Shown here: piece by piece, positions 18,296 to 26,920 of the stretch
Numbering within the stretch: the stretch's first letter is position 1
Layout: the number at the start of each line of letters is the position of its first letter
Source of the DNA: CAYJPA01 sp964371945
GTDB lineage: Bacteria; Chloroflexota; Chloroflexia; Thermomicrobiales; UBA6265
Assembly (NCBI GenBank): GCA_964371945.1
Contig: CAYJPA010000029.1
Location: 1-58,261, forward strand
Direction: 5' to 3'
Length of the DNA stretch: 58,261 nucleotides
Notes under the pieces: generated by a model
The model's database searches: none
What the model was told of the DNA's origin: nothing
Seen by the model: the letters and a program-made list of their open reading frames with translations, nothing else
Position numbers and translations under genes: made by a program

Positions 18296-18381
18296 GCCTC
18301 AAGCCGAGCCATGGGTTGGACGCCCCCGCGTTACGATTACAACCCTGTGGCTTGGAGCTTGGAGCTTGAGGCTTGGAGCTT
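18273..18381. repeat. CTTGGAG-type short repeats in inverted arrangement
   Basis: 18273-18303 carries CAAGC-rich units (GCAAGCGACAAGCCTCAAGCC) and 18350-18381 their inverse (GCTTGGAGCTTGGAGC, then TTGAGGCTTGGAGC). The two sides can pair. The last unit supplies the GGAG ribosome site of the glycosyltransferase gene. Confidence 0.6.
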
Positions 18382-18384
18382 CGA

Positions 18385-19500
18385 TTGCGGATTGGCATCA
18401 ACGGGTTGCTGCTGACAAGCAGAACGGGATACCGGCTGACGGGGGTCAATCGCTATATCGAGCGGTTGGTTTCGGCGTTGCCAAGCGCGATACCCGATGC
18501 CGAGTTGTTGGTTTACACCGGTCGAGGTGTCGATCTGCCCGATGGCTCCGTGGCGAGGGCTTCCGCGATCTCGCTAGACAATCCAGCGGTGAGAATCCTG
18601 TGGGAGCGGACTGTATTGCCCTTGATGACAAGACGAGATCGGCTGGATCTCTTTCATGGGACGGTCAATTCGCTTCCTGGCGGGTTGCGCTGCCCGGCGG
18701 TCGTCACGATCCACGATTTGGCGCTGCTTCGCTGGCCCGAGCAGGTGCCAATTCGTCGCTATCGGTATCTGTCGAAGGCGATCAAGGACGCCGTTCAAGC
18801 GGCCGACCGCGTGCTGGCGGTGTCCGCGGCCACCCGCGATGACATCGTGGAATTGCTCGGCGTCGATCCCGGCAAGATCGCGGTAACCCCGCTTGGGGTT
18901 GATCGGCGATTTTCGCCGCCGACTCCGGAGGCGGTTGCCGATTTCAAAGCCAGCAAGGGGCTGAACGTACCGTTCATCTTGACGGTCGGCACGCTTGAGC
19001 CACGCAAAAACCTTCCCCGGTTGCTCGAGGCGTTCGCATCGCTGAAACCCGAGATTCCGCATCAGCTGGTCCTCGTCGGACCGGAAGGGTGGCGCCAAGG
19101 GCCGCTGAATGAGAAGCTCGATGCCCTCAAGCTTGAAGATCGGCTAAAAATGACCGGCTTTGTGCCCGACCATGAGCTTCCGCTCTGGTATGCCGCTGCC
19201 GATCTCTTCGTGCTGCCGTCGCTCTACGAAGGCTTTGGACTGCCTGTACTCGAAGCGATGGCATGCGGAGCGGTGGTGGTGACTTCCAATGTTTCGTCGA
19301 TGCCGGAGGTTGCCGGCGAAGCAGCACTCCACGTCGACCCGCAATCGGTAGCTTCCATCGCGGAAGGAATTCGCCGGGCATTGGGAGACGAGATACTTCG
19401 TCGCGATCTTCGGGCGAAAGGCTTGGCGCGGGCGAAAACATTCACCTGGGAGCGAACGGCGGAGTTGACCGCGGATGCCTACAGAAAGGTGCTCGGATGA
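18385..19500 (+). CDS. GT4-family glycosyltransferase
   Basis: A 371-residue GT-B enzyme of family GT4, transferring a nucleotide-sugar unit at the cytosolic face of the membrane or onto a soluble acceptor. The N-terminal domain starts RIGINGLLLTSRTGYRLTGV; the nucleotide-binding domain shows VGTLEPRKNLPRLLEAF, then YAAADLFVLPSLYEGFGLPV with the EGFGLPVLEAMACG donor-sugar motif. I choose the TTG at 18385 because GGAG lies six bases upstream and the protein then begins like its family; TTG at 18373 is possible. It overlaps thiL by ATGA, so the two are co-translated. Acceptor unknown. Confidence 0.88.
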   Translation: MRIGINGLLLTSRTGYRLTGVNRYIERLVSALPSAIPDAELLVYTGRGVDLPDGSVARASAISLDNPAVRILWERTVLPLMTRRDRLDLFHGTVNSLPGGLRCPAVVTIHDLALLRWPEQVPIRRYRYLSKAIKDAVQAADRVLAVSAATRDDIVELLGVDPGKIAVTPLGVDRRFSPPTPEAVADFKASKGLNVPFILTVGTLEPRKNLPRLLEAFASLKPEIPHQLVLVGPEGWRQGPLNEKLDALKLEDRLKMTGFVPDHELPLWYAAADLFVLPSLYEGFGLPVLEAMACGAVVVTSNVSSMPEVAGEAALHVDPQSVASIAEGIRRALGDEILRRDLRAKGLARAKTFTWERTAELTADAYRKVLG

Positions 19501-20510
19501 AGGCGCTGACGGTTAACGACATCGGCGAATTCGCGCTCATCTCGGAGCTTCGAAATGCGCTGCCGGCGGAGGTACTTCGAAATCAGTCCTTGCTCCTGGG
19601 GATCGGCGATGACGCCGCTGCATGGAGACCGCCGGTTCAAGAAGATCTGTTGATCACGACCGACAGCATGGTCGAGGACGTTCACTTTCGACTCGATTGG
19701 ACCGACTGGAAGAGCCTCGGTCACAAGCTTTTGGCGGTGAATCTGTCGGATATCGCGGCGATGGGTGGCACCCCGAAGTTCGCGGTCATTACGCTCTGCC
19801 TGCGCGGAACCGAACGCGTCGACGATCTGGTCAAGATGTATCGCGGCATCGGAACGCTGGCCCGCCGGCATCGCGTCGCCATCATCGGCGGCGACATCGT
19901 CAAATCGCCTAATGCGTTGGTCTTTCACGTCACCGCGGTTGGCAACACCCGGGGCTACGGAAAGGGTTTGACGCGACACGGGGCGAAAGCCGGAGACGTG
20001 ATCGGGGTCAGCGGCACCTTAGGCGCCTCTGCCGCGGGATACCGGTTGTTGGCGGAGGGTGGTCCAAGAGCGAAAGCGGCGACCGCGGACCTGCTGATCA
20101 CCGCTCATTTGCGGCCGGAGCCAAGAATCAAGTTGGGAGCGCTTTTGCTCAAAAACGGAGCGAGTGCGGCGATGGATCTGAGCGACGGGCTCTTCGGCGA
20201 CTTGCCAAAGATCTTGGTGGCCAGTATGGTCGGCGCGGTGATCGACGAAGCTGCAATTCCAGTCGCCGCTGCGGTGCGGGCGCTCTTTCCGGACGAATGG
20301 TTCGATCTCGCAACGCGCGGCGGCGAGGACTACGAGCTACTCTTCACCGCATCCCCAGAGAGCTTCGCCGTCATTCAGCCGGCGGCGGCTGAGATCGGGT
20401 CGACGGTCACCGCTATCGGAGAAACAGTCGCTCAACCCGTCTTCGCGATTCGTCGCGCGAACGGGTCAATTGAGCTACTCCAGGCGGGAGCGTTCGACCA
20501 CTTTCGCTGA
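19497..20510 (+). CDS. thiL: Thiamine-monophosphate kinase
   Basis: A 337-residue ThiL, which uses ATP to make thiamine diphosphate from thiamine monophosphate. Metal- and ATP-binding acidic motifs are present: GIGDDAA (39-45), TTDSMVEDVHF, and GGDIVKS; the C-terminal half shows MDLSDGLFGDL and GGEDYELLF. The ATG overlaps the glycosyltransferase stop (ATGA). No other thiamine gene is in the window, though the ThDP-dependent enzyme at 44624 needs its product. Confidence 0.95.
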   Translation: MKALTVNDIGEFALISELRNALPAEVLRNQSLLLGIGDDAAAWRPPVQEDLLITTDSMVEDVHFRLDWTDWKSLGHKLLAVNLSDIAAMGGTPKFAVITLCLRGTERVDDLVKMYRGIGTLARRHRVAIIGGDIVKSPNALVFHVTAVGNTRGYGKGLTRHGAKAGDVIGVSGTLGASAAGYRLLAEGGPRAKAATADLLITAHLRPEPRIKLGALLLKNGASAAMDLSDGLFGDLPKILVASMVGAVIDEAAIPVAAAVRALFPDEWFDLATRGGEDYELLFTASPESFAVIQPAAAEIGSTVTAIGETVAQPVFAIRRANGSIELLQAGAFDHFR

Positions 20511-20741
20511 TCGCCTGTTCCTGTCAATCAACAATCCGATTCTCGTCTCATAACCCATAGGCTAATCCCACTTCCGTCTGAACGAATCAGCGGGGCTGTT
20601 GCGCCGTTTGCGATTCGCGAATCGCCCCTCCGACTGCTCGTTTACACCCCTGTTACAGAACAAGCATAGCGTCGTCATCGTGACCAAATGCGCCGTCAAT
20701 GTGGATGGTCCCGGTGAATTGGACCAGAACAGGAGGTGACT
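20511..20741. other. Gap before the DUF1800 gene
   Basis: 230 bases without a gene. It contains the perfect 16-bp palindrome GCGATTCGCGAATCGC (20610-20625) and, closer to the gene, TTTACA ... CATAGC at a spacing of 18, a weak promoter candidate. Confidence 0.35.
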
Positions 20742-22178
20742 ATGCCGATGAATGAACGACAACGGGTTGCGCACCTGTTACGCCGAGCCGGGTTCGGCGC
20801 TTCGCCCGCGGAGCTCGATGAATACGAGCATCTGGGGTTCGACGCGAGCGTCGAGCGGCTGCTCAATCCCGAATCCGTGGAAGAAGTCGATTTTGAACAG
20901 ACCGGATTGGACGAGTCAACTCCGCTCAGTCTGAAACTCATCCAGACAAGATGGCTCTACCGGATGATCCATACCAGGCGACCACTGGTCGAGAAGATGG
21001 CGCTCTTTTGGCATGGGCATTTTGCGACCTCGGTCGAGAAGGTCAAGAGCCTCACTCTGATGGAAAACCAGATCGATTTGTTCCGCTCGCACGGACTCGG
21101 CTCATTTGAACAACTCCTGCTGGGCGTGTCGCAAGATCCGGCGATGCTGGTCTGGTTGGACAACTCGAAGAGCAAGAAAGAGGCCCCGAACGAGAACTAC
21201 GGTCGCGAGCTGATGGAATTGTTCACGCTGGGTGTCGGCAATTACACCGAAGCCGATGTCAAGGCCGCGTCGCGAGCGTTCACCGGATGGTCGATTCAGC
21301 TCACCGGCGATGCATACGTCGGTGACGAAGACGAAATGGATCCGGAGCTCATGTCCGCCGAAGAGATCGCGGCCAAAAAGAAGGCACAGAGGGCGGCGAA
21401 GCGAGGACAAGATGCCGGCTTCGCGTTTCGGGCTCGCTGGCACGACGGTGACGAGAAGACATTTCTCGGGCAGTCGGGCAATTGGGATGGGGAGGACATC
21501 CTGCGGATCATCGTCGAGCAACCAGCGTGTGCCTCCTTCATCGCCCGCAAGCTCTTCTCGTTCTTGGTATGGGACAACCCCGACGACGAAACCGTCGCTC
21601 CACTCGCGGAAGTCTTTGTCGAAAGCAACGGCGATATCCGTGCGGTCGTCGGTGCGATTCTGCGCTCTCCCGAGTTCTCCTCGGACGAGGCTTATCGGGT
21701 GAAGGTGAAGAGTCCCGCGGAGCTTGTGGCCGGTGCCTTCCGGACCTTCGGCGGCGGCACGGCGTCGAGAGAGCTCTTCCGCGGCATGAGTCAAATGGGT
21801 CAGACGCTCTTCGCGCCGCCGAATGTGGGTGGGTGGCCGTCGGGTCTTGGCTGGATCGGCCCGAGCTCGCTGCTTGGCAGGTACAACCTTATGCTCGAAG
21901 TGATGAGCGCGAGTAGAGGAACAGCGCTCAACGACGAAGCAATCGAGGTCGATGCAGCCGCTCTGATCATCGGTCAGAACCCTTCAACTGCCGTCGAACT
22001 GGTCGATCTGGCCGTCGATAGGCTGCTGTCGGACGATATCGATCCGGCGCAGCGCGACGTTCTCCTCGCCTACCTCGGAAACGATCTCAGCTTCGACCCA
22101 TTCGACGAGGTGTTTGCAGGCAAGGTGCGCGGACTCATCCGGCTTGTGAGCACGGTTCCGCGTTACCAACTCAACTGA
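20742..22178 (+). CDS. DUF1800 family protein
   Basis: A 478-residue DUF1800 protein. Diagnostic pieces are HLLRRAGFGASPAELDEY near the N-terminus, KMALFWHGHFATS, ENYGRELMELFTLGVGNY and NVGGWPSGLGWI. The start at 20742 follows a near-perfect AGGAGG at five bases. These proteins are regularly encoded directly before a DUF1501 protein, as here (36-bp gap), and are thought to work with it at the cell surface, but the reaction is unknown. No signal peptide is visible, so export may depend on its partner. Confidence 0.92.
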   Translation: MPMNERQRVAHLLRRAGFGASPAELDEYEHLGFDASVERLLNPESVEEVDFEQTGLDESTPLSLKLIQTRWLYRMIHTRRPLVEKMALFWHGHFATSVEKVKSLTLMENQIDLFRSHGLGSFEQLLLGVSQDPAMLVWLDNSKSKKEAPNENYGRELMELFTLGVGNYTEADVKAASRAFTGWSIQLTGDAYVGDEDEMDPELMSAEEIAAKKKAQRAAKRGQDAGFAFRARWHDGDEKTFLGQSGNWDGEDILRIIVEQPACASFIARKLFSFLVWDNPDDETVAPLAEVFVESNGDIRAVVGAILRSPEFSSDEAYRVKVKSPAELVAGAFRTFGGGTASRELFRGMSQMGQTLFAPPNVGGWPSGLGWIGPSSLLGRYNLMLEVMSASRGTALNDEAIEVDAAALIIGQNPSTAVELVDLAVDRLLSDDIDPAQRDVLLAYLGNDLSFDPFDEVFAGKVRGLIRLVSTVPRYQLN

Positions 22179-22214
22179 AACCAGTTCATTTGAACGACAA
22201 GATTGGAGATGACC

Positions 22215-23504
22215 ATGCCTTTCACGCGCCGTGATTTCCTCAAACGTGGTTCGCTCTTCGTTTCGATGGGAGTAACCGCACCGACGTTCTTGACGACCAC
22301 CGCGCGGGCGTTGGCGGCTCAAGACGATTCCTGCACGACGGGCCCCGGCGCAAATCGAATCCTGCTCGTCGTGCAGCTCGGCGGCGGGAACGACGGGCTC
22401 AATACCTTTGTGCCCTACACCGACCCAACATACTATCGGGTGAGACCGGCGCTGGCCGTGCCTGAATCGGATGTGCTCACGATTTCCGATTCACTTGGCT
22501 TGAATCCGGCATTGGCCCCCTTCAAAGAGATGTTCGATGCCAATCAGCTCTCGATCGTGCAGGGAGTCGGGTATCCGAATCCGAATCGATCGCACTTTCG
22601 CTCGACCGATATTTGGACCTCGGCCAATCCAGAAACGCTCGAAGAGACGGGTTGGTTGGGCCGTTTTCTCGATGCTCAATGCTCAGGCGAAGACCGCCGG
22701 CTTCGGGCGGTTGATATAGGCACCACGGTGTCGAGACTCTTCTGGACCGGGCAGAGCATTGTTCCAGCGATCAGTTCGATCGAGACCTTTGACCTTGAAG
22801 CGGACGCCGAGTTTCCAGACGACCAATCGAACCAGATCGAGGCGCTAAAGCTTCTCAACGCCGGTGGATCTGGACGGGACTATGACGACTACATCAGCCG
22901 GGTCGCGATCGATGCCTTGGCTACCTCGGACGAGCTAAAGCGGATCGCGGCGAGCTACGCCAGCACGATTGAATACCCGCAAGGCGAGTTCGCCGATGGG
23001 TTGAAGACGATCGCGAAGATCATCTCAGGCGACCTTGGGACGCGCGTGTTCCACATCACCAAAGGCGGTTTCGACACGCACGCCGCCCAGGCGAATTCAC
23101 ATGGGACGCTCTTGACCGATGTCGCGGAGAGCATCCAGGCGTTCATGCGGGATATGGAGCGAATCGGCCGGGCGGACGATGTTCTGATCATGACCTTCTC
23201 GGAGTTTGGCCGCCGGGTCGCCGAGAATGCTTCGGTCGGCACGGATCACGGCGCTGCGGCCTCTCTCTGCTTGATCGGCAGCGGGATCAACGCGGGCATC
23301 ATCGGCGATCATCCGAGTCTGGACGATCTCGACGATGGTGACTTGAAGTTTGGGATCGATTTTCGCTCGGTTTATGGAACGATACTTCAGGATTGGTTGG
23401 GCGCGACCCCGGCGCCGATTATCGGCACAAGCGATTTCCCAGCTCTTGACCTGGTTCGGGTGGCCGCGATGCCGGCCGCGTTGACGGCGATGGCGGCCGA
23501 CTGA
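22215..23504 (+). CDS. DUF1501 family protein, Tat-exported
   Basis: A 429-residue DUF1501 protein of the alkaline-phosphatase-like/sulfatase superfamily. The N-terminus is a Tat signal (FTRRDFLKRGSLF, cleavage near ARALAAQ). Inside are LVVQLGGGNDGLNTFVPY, FRSTDIWTSANP, GFDTHAAQ and MTFSEFGRRVAENAS ... TDHGAA, the conserved metal-site-like motifs. GGAG lies six bases before the chosen ATG. It forms an operon with the DUF1800 gene and should act outside the membrane. Substrate unknown. Confidence 0.92.
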   Translation: MPFTRRDFLKRGSLFVSMGVTAPTFLTTTARALAAQDDSCTTGPGANRILLVVQLGGGNDGLNTFVPYTDPTYYRVRPALAVPESDVLTISDSLGLNPALAPFKEMFDANQLSIVQGVGYPNPNRSHFRSTDIWTSANPETLEETGWLGRFLDAQCSGEDRRLRAVDIGTTVSRLFWTGQSIVPAISSIETFDLEADAEFPDDQSNQIEALKLLNAGGSGRDYDDYISRVAIDALATSDELKRIAASYASTIEYPQGEFADGLKTIAKIISGDLGTRVFHITKGGFDTHAAQANSHGTLLTDVAESIQAFMRDMERIGRADDVLIMTFSEFGRRVAENASVGTDHGAAASLCLIGSGINAGIIGDHPSLDDLDDGDLKFGIDFRSVYGTILQDWLGATPAPIIGTSDFPALDLVRVAAMPAALTAMAAD

Positions 23505-23855
23505 TGGGCGCTCAATTGCAGCAGACCATCGCTTCGACCACGAGTCCTGTGGTCATGTCGCACACTTCTTGCGGCCGGAATCTTCGTGAGCCGGGTGACG
23601 AACAAGAACTGCGATGCAGTAATTGTCCGTTGCGGGACGGGTACCGAAGCATAAATCAAGGCAAAAATGCGGCTGCAAGCGAGGAAAGAGGTCCGCGGCA
23701 CTCGCCCAAAGTCACATGGCGGAGCTGACCCGTAACCGCGTCCGGGTCTTCAGCCGTCCCGCACGCGGATTGCATGTCGGCGCTTTCTCACCTCCTGAAT
23801 GCGACCACGGATCCAACCGCAACGGCAATGCGTGCTGACACCTAACGCGAACGAA
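23505..23855. other. Gene-free stretch after the DUF1501 gene
   Basis: About 350 bases. A 74-codon open frame begins at the DUF1501 stop but has no recognisable protein features. Apart from the terminator at its right end I see nothing. Confidence 0.4.
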
Positions 23856-23879
23856 ACCGGCGAGCATTTGCTCGCCGGT
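23856..23879. terminator. Hairpin between convergent genes
   Basis: A perfect 10-bp stem ACCGGCGAGC/GCTCGCCGGT with loop ATTT, between the rightward DUF1501 gene and the leftward phoX gene. T-runs are weak on both sides. Confidence 0.65.
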
Positions 23880-23945
23880 GTCGTCTTGGGTGGATGGGGA
23901 CGGAGAATTCGTGCTTCACGGCCTCCCCGGTGAGTTGTCTGATCG

Positions 23946-25916
23946 TTACGCGCCGACCCGGCCGCCGTTTTCGGCCTGGATCACGACCACGGACGGCCGC
24001 GGCGCGCCGGTACCGTCCGGCCACGTGCTAATCTGGGATTCGAATGATCCGCCCTCTCCCGGATGCTGGATCGCGGTGAAGAGCGACGTGTTGTCGGGGG
24101 TGAAGACCGGGCCCGACACCTCCGCGCCGGGCACACTGGTGAAGAAGCGCTTGAGATTGCCGCGCTCCGCGCCCTCGACCGGAACCGCGTACAGACCGTC
24201 GTTGCTCGGCAGGTTGCGGGGCATACCATCGGTGGAAATCCAGAGATTGCCGGCCATATCGAAGGTGATGTTGTCCGGCGAAGAGATGCCGCTCACCTTT
24301 TCTCTCGGGTACCCCGCGAAAAACGTGCTTTCATCCGTTGGGTCTCCACAGAGCATGAAGATGTCCCAGGCGAAGGTGGTCGACGAGTGGTCGCCGTTTG
24401 CTTCGACGATCTCAATGATGTGACCGTTCCCATTTTCAGGGCGAGGATTCGAGGTGTTGACGGGATCCCTGCCTTCGGTGCCGCGATTGGTGTTGTTGGT
24501 GCACACCAAGTAGACTTTCCCGGTGACCGGGTTGGTTTCGAAGTCCTCAGGCCGGTCCATCTTGGTCGCGCCGAGCAAATCGGCGGCGAGCCGGGTGTTG
24601 ATCAGCACGCTGCCCTGGGAATCGAAGCCGTTTTCTGCCGTGAGCGGTTCCTCACCAAAGGTCAACGGAATCCACTCGCCGCTGCCGTCGTCGTTGAATT
24701 TGGCGACAAAGAGCGTGCCCTCATTGAGCAGATCGATGTTCGCTGCACGGCTGGACGCGCTGTAGGTGCCGCTAGTGACGAACTTGTATGCATAATCGAA
24801 TCGCTCGTCGTCGCCGGAATAGACGACGACCTTGCCTGCTGGGCTGACTACAGACGTATGACCTTCATGCTTGTTCCTTCCAAGCGCGGTGCGCTTCTTT
24901 GGGGTTGAGGTCGGATCGAATGGATCGATCTCAACCGCCCAACCGTGGCGGAACGGTTCATTCGGTTCCTTGGAGAGGTCGAACCGATCGTAGATGGTTT
25001 CCCAGAGCCGTTCGCTCGCGCCGCTGGTTAGCCCGTAGCGGGCGTGATTGGCTTTGACCGGGCCCTCTTCGAGCGGGTCGAGGTTTGCGAAGTACTGTTG
25101 GAAGTTCTCTTCGCCCGAGATGAAGGTGCCCCAGGGCGTGATGCCGCCTGAGCAGTTGTTGAGGGTGCCGATGACATTCGTTCCGGTCGGATCCTCGCTG
25201 GTTTGAGCCCAGGCGTGTCCGGCGGCAGGTCCAGTCAGAAGATGTGGCGTGGTTGCGGTGATGCGGCGGTTGTACTCGGAGTCGAGCACGACGCCCCAGG
25301 TTCCGTTCACATCGCGTTGAATCTCAACAATCGAGACGCCGTGTGCCGCTAGCTCGGTGTCGACGATTGCTTGATTCGTGCTTGGGATGAATTCCGCAAT
25401 ATCCTCGGAGCCCTCGACGTAATCTGGATTCTTCACGAGGTAGCCGGAGAACATCAATTCCGGGTTGGTGTATTCGTGATTCACGACCAGCAGGCCGTGA
25501 TCCGAGGCGGCCGAGCCAAGCGGAAGAGGAATGTATCCAACGAAGTCGCAGTTGTAGCCGAATTGCGTCTCCTGGGAGGCCGCGCTCTGGTTCGCGAGAT
25601 CGAGGGCCGGAGCGCCCGCGAAGAGCGGATCGCCCCATTTGAGGAACGGCGTCGCTTTGTACCCGGCCGCGACCGTCATGTCCGCGGCTTCGCTCTCGGG
25701 GACAGCTTCGAACGCGGGAGCTGGCCCGGCCGCGGGTGTGGCATCCTGGGCCGACGCACCGGTTAGCGACGACGCGCCGAAAACCACGGCCGACGCGGCG
25801 ATGCCGGTTCTGAGCGCATCGCGACGGCTAATCCGGCGGGTCAGGATGTCACCGAAGGTCTCGCCGGTTCCCTTGTCGGAGTAAATGAGCTCTTTATTGC
25901 CTTCGTACTCGATCAT
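23946..25916 (-). CDS. phoX: PhoX-type alkaline phosphatase (DUF839)
   Basis: A 656-residue PhoX-family phosphatase, which releases phosphate from organic esters outside the membrane and uses Ca/Fe rather than Zn. A long N-region precedes a Tat signal (TRRISRRDALRTGIAASAVV ... GASAQD). Typical pieces are NHEYTNPELMF, NCSGGITPWGTFISGEENF, HGWAVEIDPF, GRNKHEGHTSV and SSPDNITFDMAGNLWISTDG. I choose 25916 because AGGAG lies ten bases upstream; 25934 is an alternative. A phased direct repeat 108 bases upstream is shared with the Ugp-like operon, suggesting phosphate control. Confidence 0.92.
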   Translation of the reverse strand: MIEYEGNKELIYSDKGTGETFGDILTRRISRRDALRTGIAASAVVFGASSLTGASAQDATPAAGPAPAFEAVPESEAADMTVAAGYKATPFLKWGDPLFAGAPALDLANQSAASQETQFGYNCDFVGYIPLPLGSAASDHGLLVVNHEYTNPELMFSGYLVKNPDYVEGSEDIAEFIPSTNQAIVDTELAAHGVSIVEIQRDVNGTWGVVLDSEYNRRITATTPHLLTGPAAGHAWAQTSEDPTGTNVIGTLNNCSGGITPWGTFISGEENFQQYFANLDPLEEGPVKANHARYGLTSGASERLWETIYDRFDLSKEPNEPFRHGWAVEIDPFDPTSTPKKRTALGRNKHEGHTSVVSPAGKVVVYSGDDERFDYAYKFVTSGTYSASSRAANIDLLNEGTLFVAKFNDDGSGEWIPLTFGEEPLTAENGFDSQGSVLINTRLAADLLGATKMDRPEDFETNPVTGKVYLVCTNNTNRGTEGRDPVNTSNPRPENGNGHIIEIVEANGDHSSTTFAWDIFMLCGDPTDESTFFAGYPREKVSGISSPDNITFDMAGNLWISTDGMPRNLPSNDGLYAVPVEGAERGNLKRFFTSVPGAEVSGPVFTPDNTSLFTAIQHPGEGGSFESQISTWPDGTGAPRPSVVVIQAENGGRVGA

Positions 25917-26023
25917 CTGGTTGTCGCTCCTCATTCGATTTCTAACATCGCCATTCGGCGCGGCATTTGGGGTGACGTTCCTGTCCGCGCCAGCGTACGA
26001 AGCAACATCGAGCCAATCATTAG

Positions 26024-26056
26024 CGTTGAATGAAGAGAGCGTTAATCCCTCGTGAA
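26024..26056 (-). promoter_or_regulatory. Putative Pho-type operator of phoX
   Basis: Minus strand: three consecutive 11-bp units TTCACGAGGGA, TTAACGCTCTC and TTCATTCAACG. The 15-mer TTAACGCTCTCTTCA (26045-26031) recurs upstream of the Ugp-like operon (34780-34766). Eleven-bp-phased TTMA-type units are the layout of PhoB/PhoP boxes. Confidence 0.55.
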
Positions 26057-26185
26057 CGGCCCACCACCGTTGCTCAATTGAGGTTGGAGGCTCACAATCG
26101 GATGGATTCGAGCCGATATAGTACAAAGCCGATGGATATGGTCAGATACGAGTCCGAAGTCGGAAGATCAGGAGTTGACCGTTTC

Positions 26186-26803
26186 ATGACAATTTCCGAG
26201 AGTGAAATCGGATCCAACGCAACCGCGTCGATGGGCGTGATGGACGCTATCCGCACTCGACGAAGCGTCAGCAAAGTTCAACCTGAGCGGCCGCCGCGCG
26301 AGGCGATCGAAGCGATTCTCGAAGCCGGATCGTGGGCTCCATGTCATCACGAGACCGAACCGTGGCGGTTCAGCGTGATCGCCGGCGACGAACGGGCGAA
26401 GCTAGGCAACGTCATGGCGCGGGCCAAAGTCGAGCGGATGATCCGCCAGGGCAAGGCGATCGAAGGCGAATTCGAGAGGGCGAAGGTCAAAGCCCTACGA
26501 TCGCCGGTGATCATTGCGGTGGCTGTCGAACCGTCCGAAGCGCCGAAGGTGGTCGAGATCGAAGAGGTCGAGGCCGGCGCGGCCGCGGTACAAAACATGC
26601 TGCTCGCCGCGCACGAACTCGGACTCGGCGCGATCTGGAGGACTGGCGACCCCGCTTACGACCCTGAGGTCAAGTTGTTTCTCGGACTGGGGCCGAACGC
26701 CCACATTATAGGCTTCATCTGTCTTGGATATCCCGCCATCGCGCCGAATCGTGCCCGCCACACGCCCGCTCAAGAGATCACCATCTGGCGCGGCTGGGAG
26801 TAA
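26186..26803 (+). CDS. Nitroreductase-family oxidoreductase (YdjA-like)
   Basis: A 205-residue FMN-dependent nitroreductase-fold protein. Family pieces: MDAIRTRRSVSKVQ (FMN-phosphate contact), SWAPCHHETEPWRF, AGAAAVQNMLLAAHELGLGA and FICLGYPA. It is of the short YdjA type, which reduces small electrophiles with NAD(P)H. CAGGAG lies 11 bases before the chosen ATG; earlier in-frame ATGs would overlap the phoX upstream region. It is divergent from phoX. Substrate unknown. Confidence 0.85.
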   Translation: MTISESEIGSNATASMGVMDAIRTRRSVSKVQPERPPREAIEAILEAGSWAPCHHETEPWRFSVIAGDERAKLGNVMARAKVERMIRQGKAIEGEFERAKVKALRSPVIIAVAVEPSEAPKVVEIEEVEAGAAAVQNMLLAAHELGLGAIWRTGDPAYDPEVKLFLGLGPNAHIIGFICLGYPAIAPNRARHTPAQEITIWRGWE

Positions 26804-26827
26804 CCCGGCGGCAATGCACGGATCTAC

Positions 26828-26888
26828 TTGACACGCCTCAGATGAGTCCGTTAGCCTTGTGTGAATTCTGATCTAGATAGTCGGAATT
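26828..26888 (+). promoter_or_regulatory. Promoter and possible operator of the iron importer
   Basis: TTGACA (26828-26833) is a perfect -35, with only a weak -10 17-18 bases on (TTAGCC). Downstream AATTCTGA (26864-26871) and TCGGAATT (26881-26888) form a near-palindrome around TCTAGA, 33 bases before the gene: an operator candidate, perhaps for an iron regulator. Confidence 0.45.
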
Positions 26889-26920
26889 ATCTTGCGTAAC
26901 GATGCTGAGGGAGGTCATTT

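Noticed and set aside
23504..23728. Open frame starting at the DUF1501 stop
   Set aside because: No ribosome site or recognisable protein pattern; probably chance.
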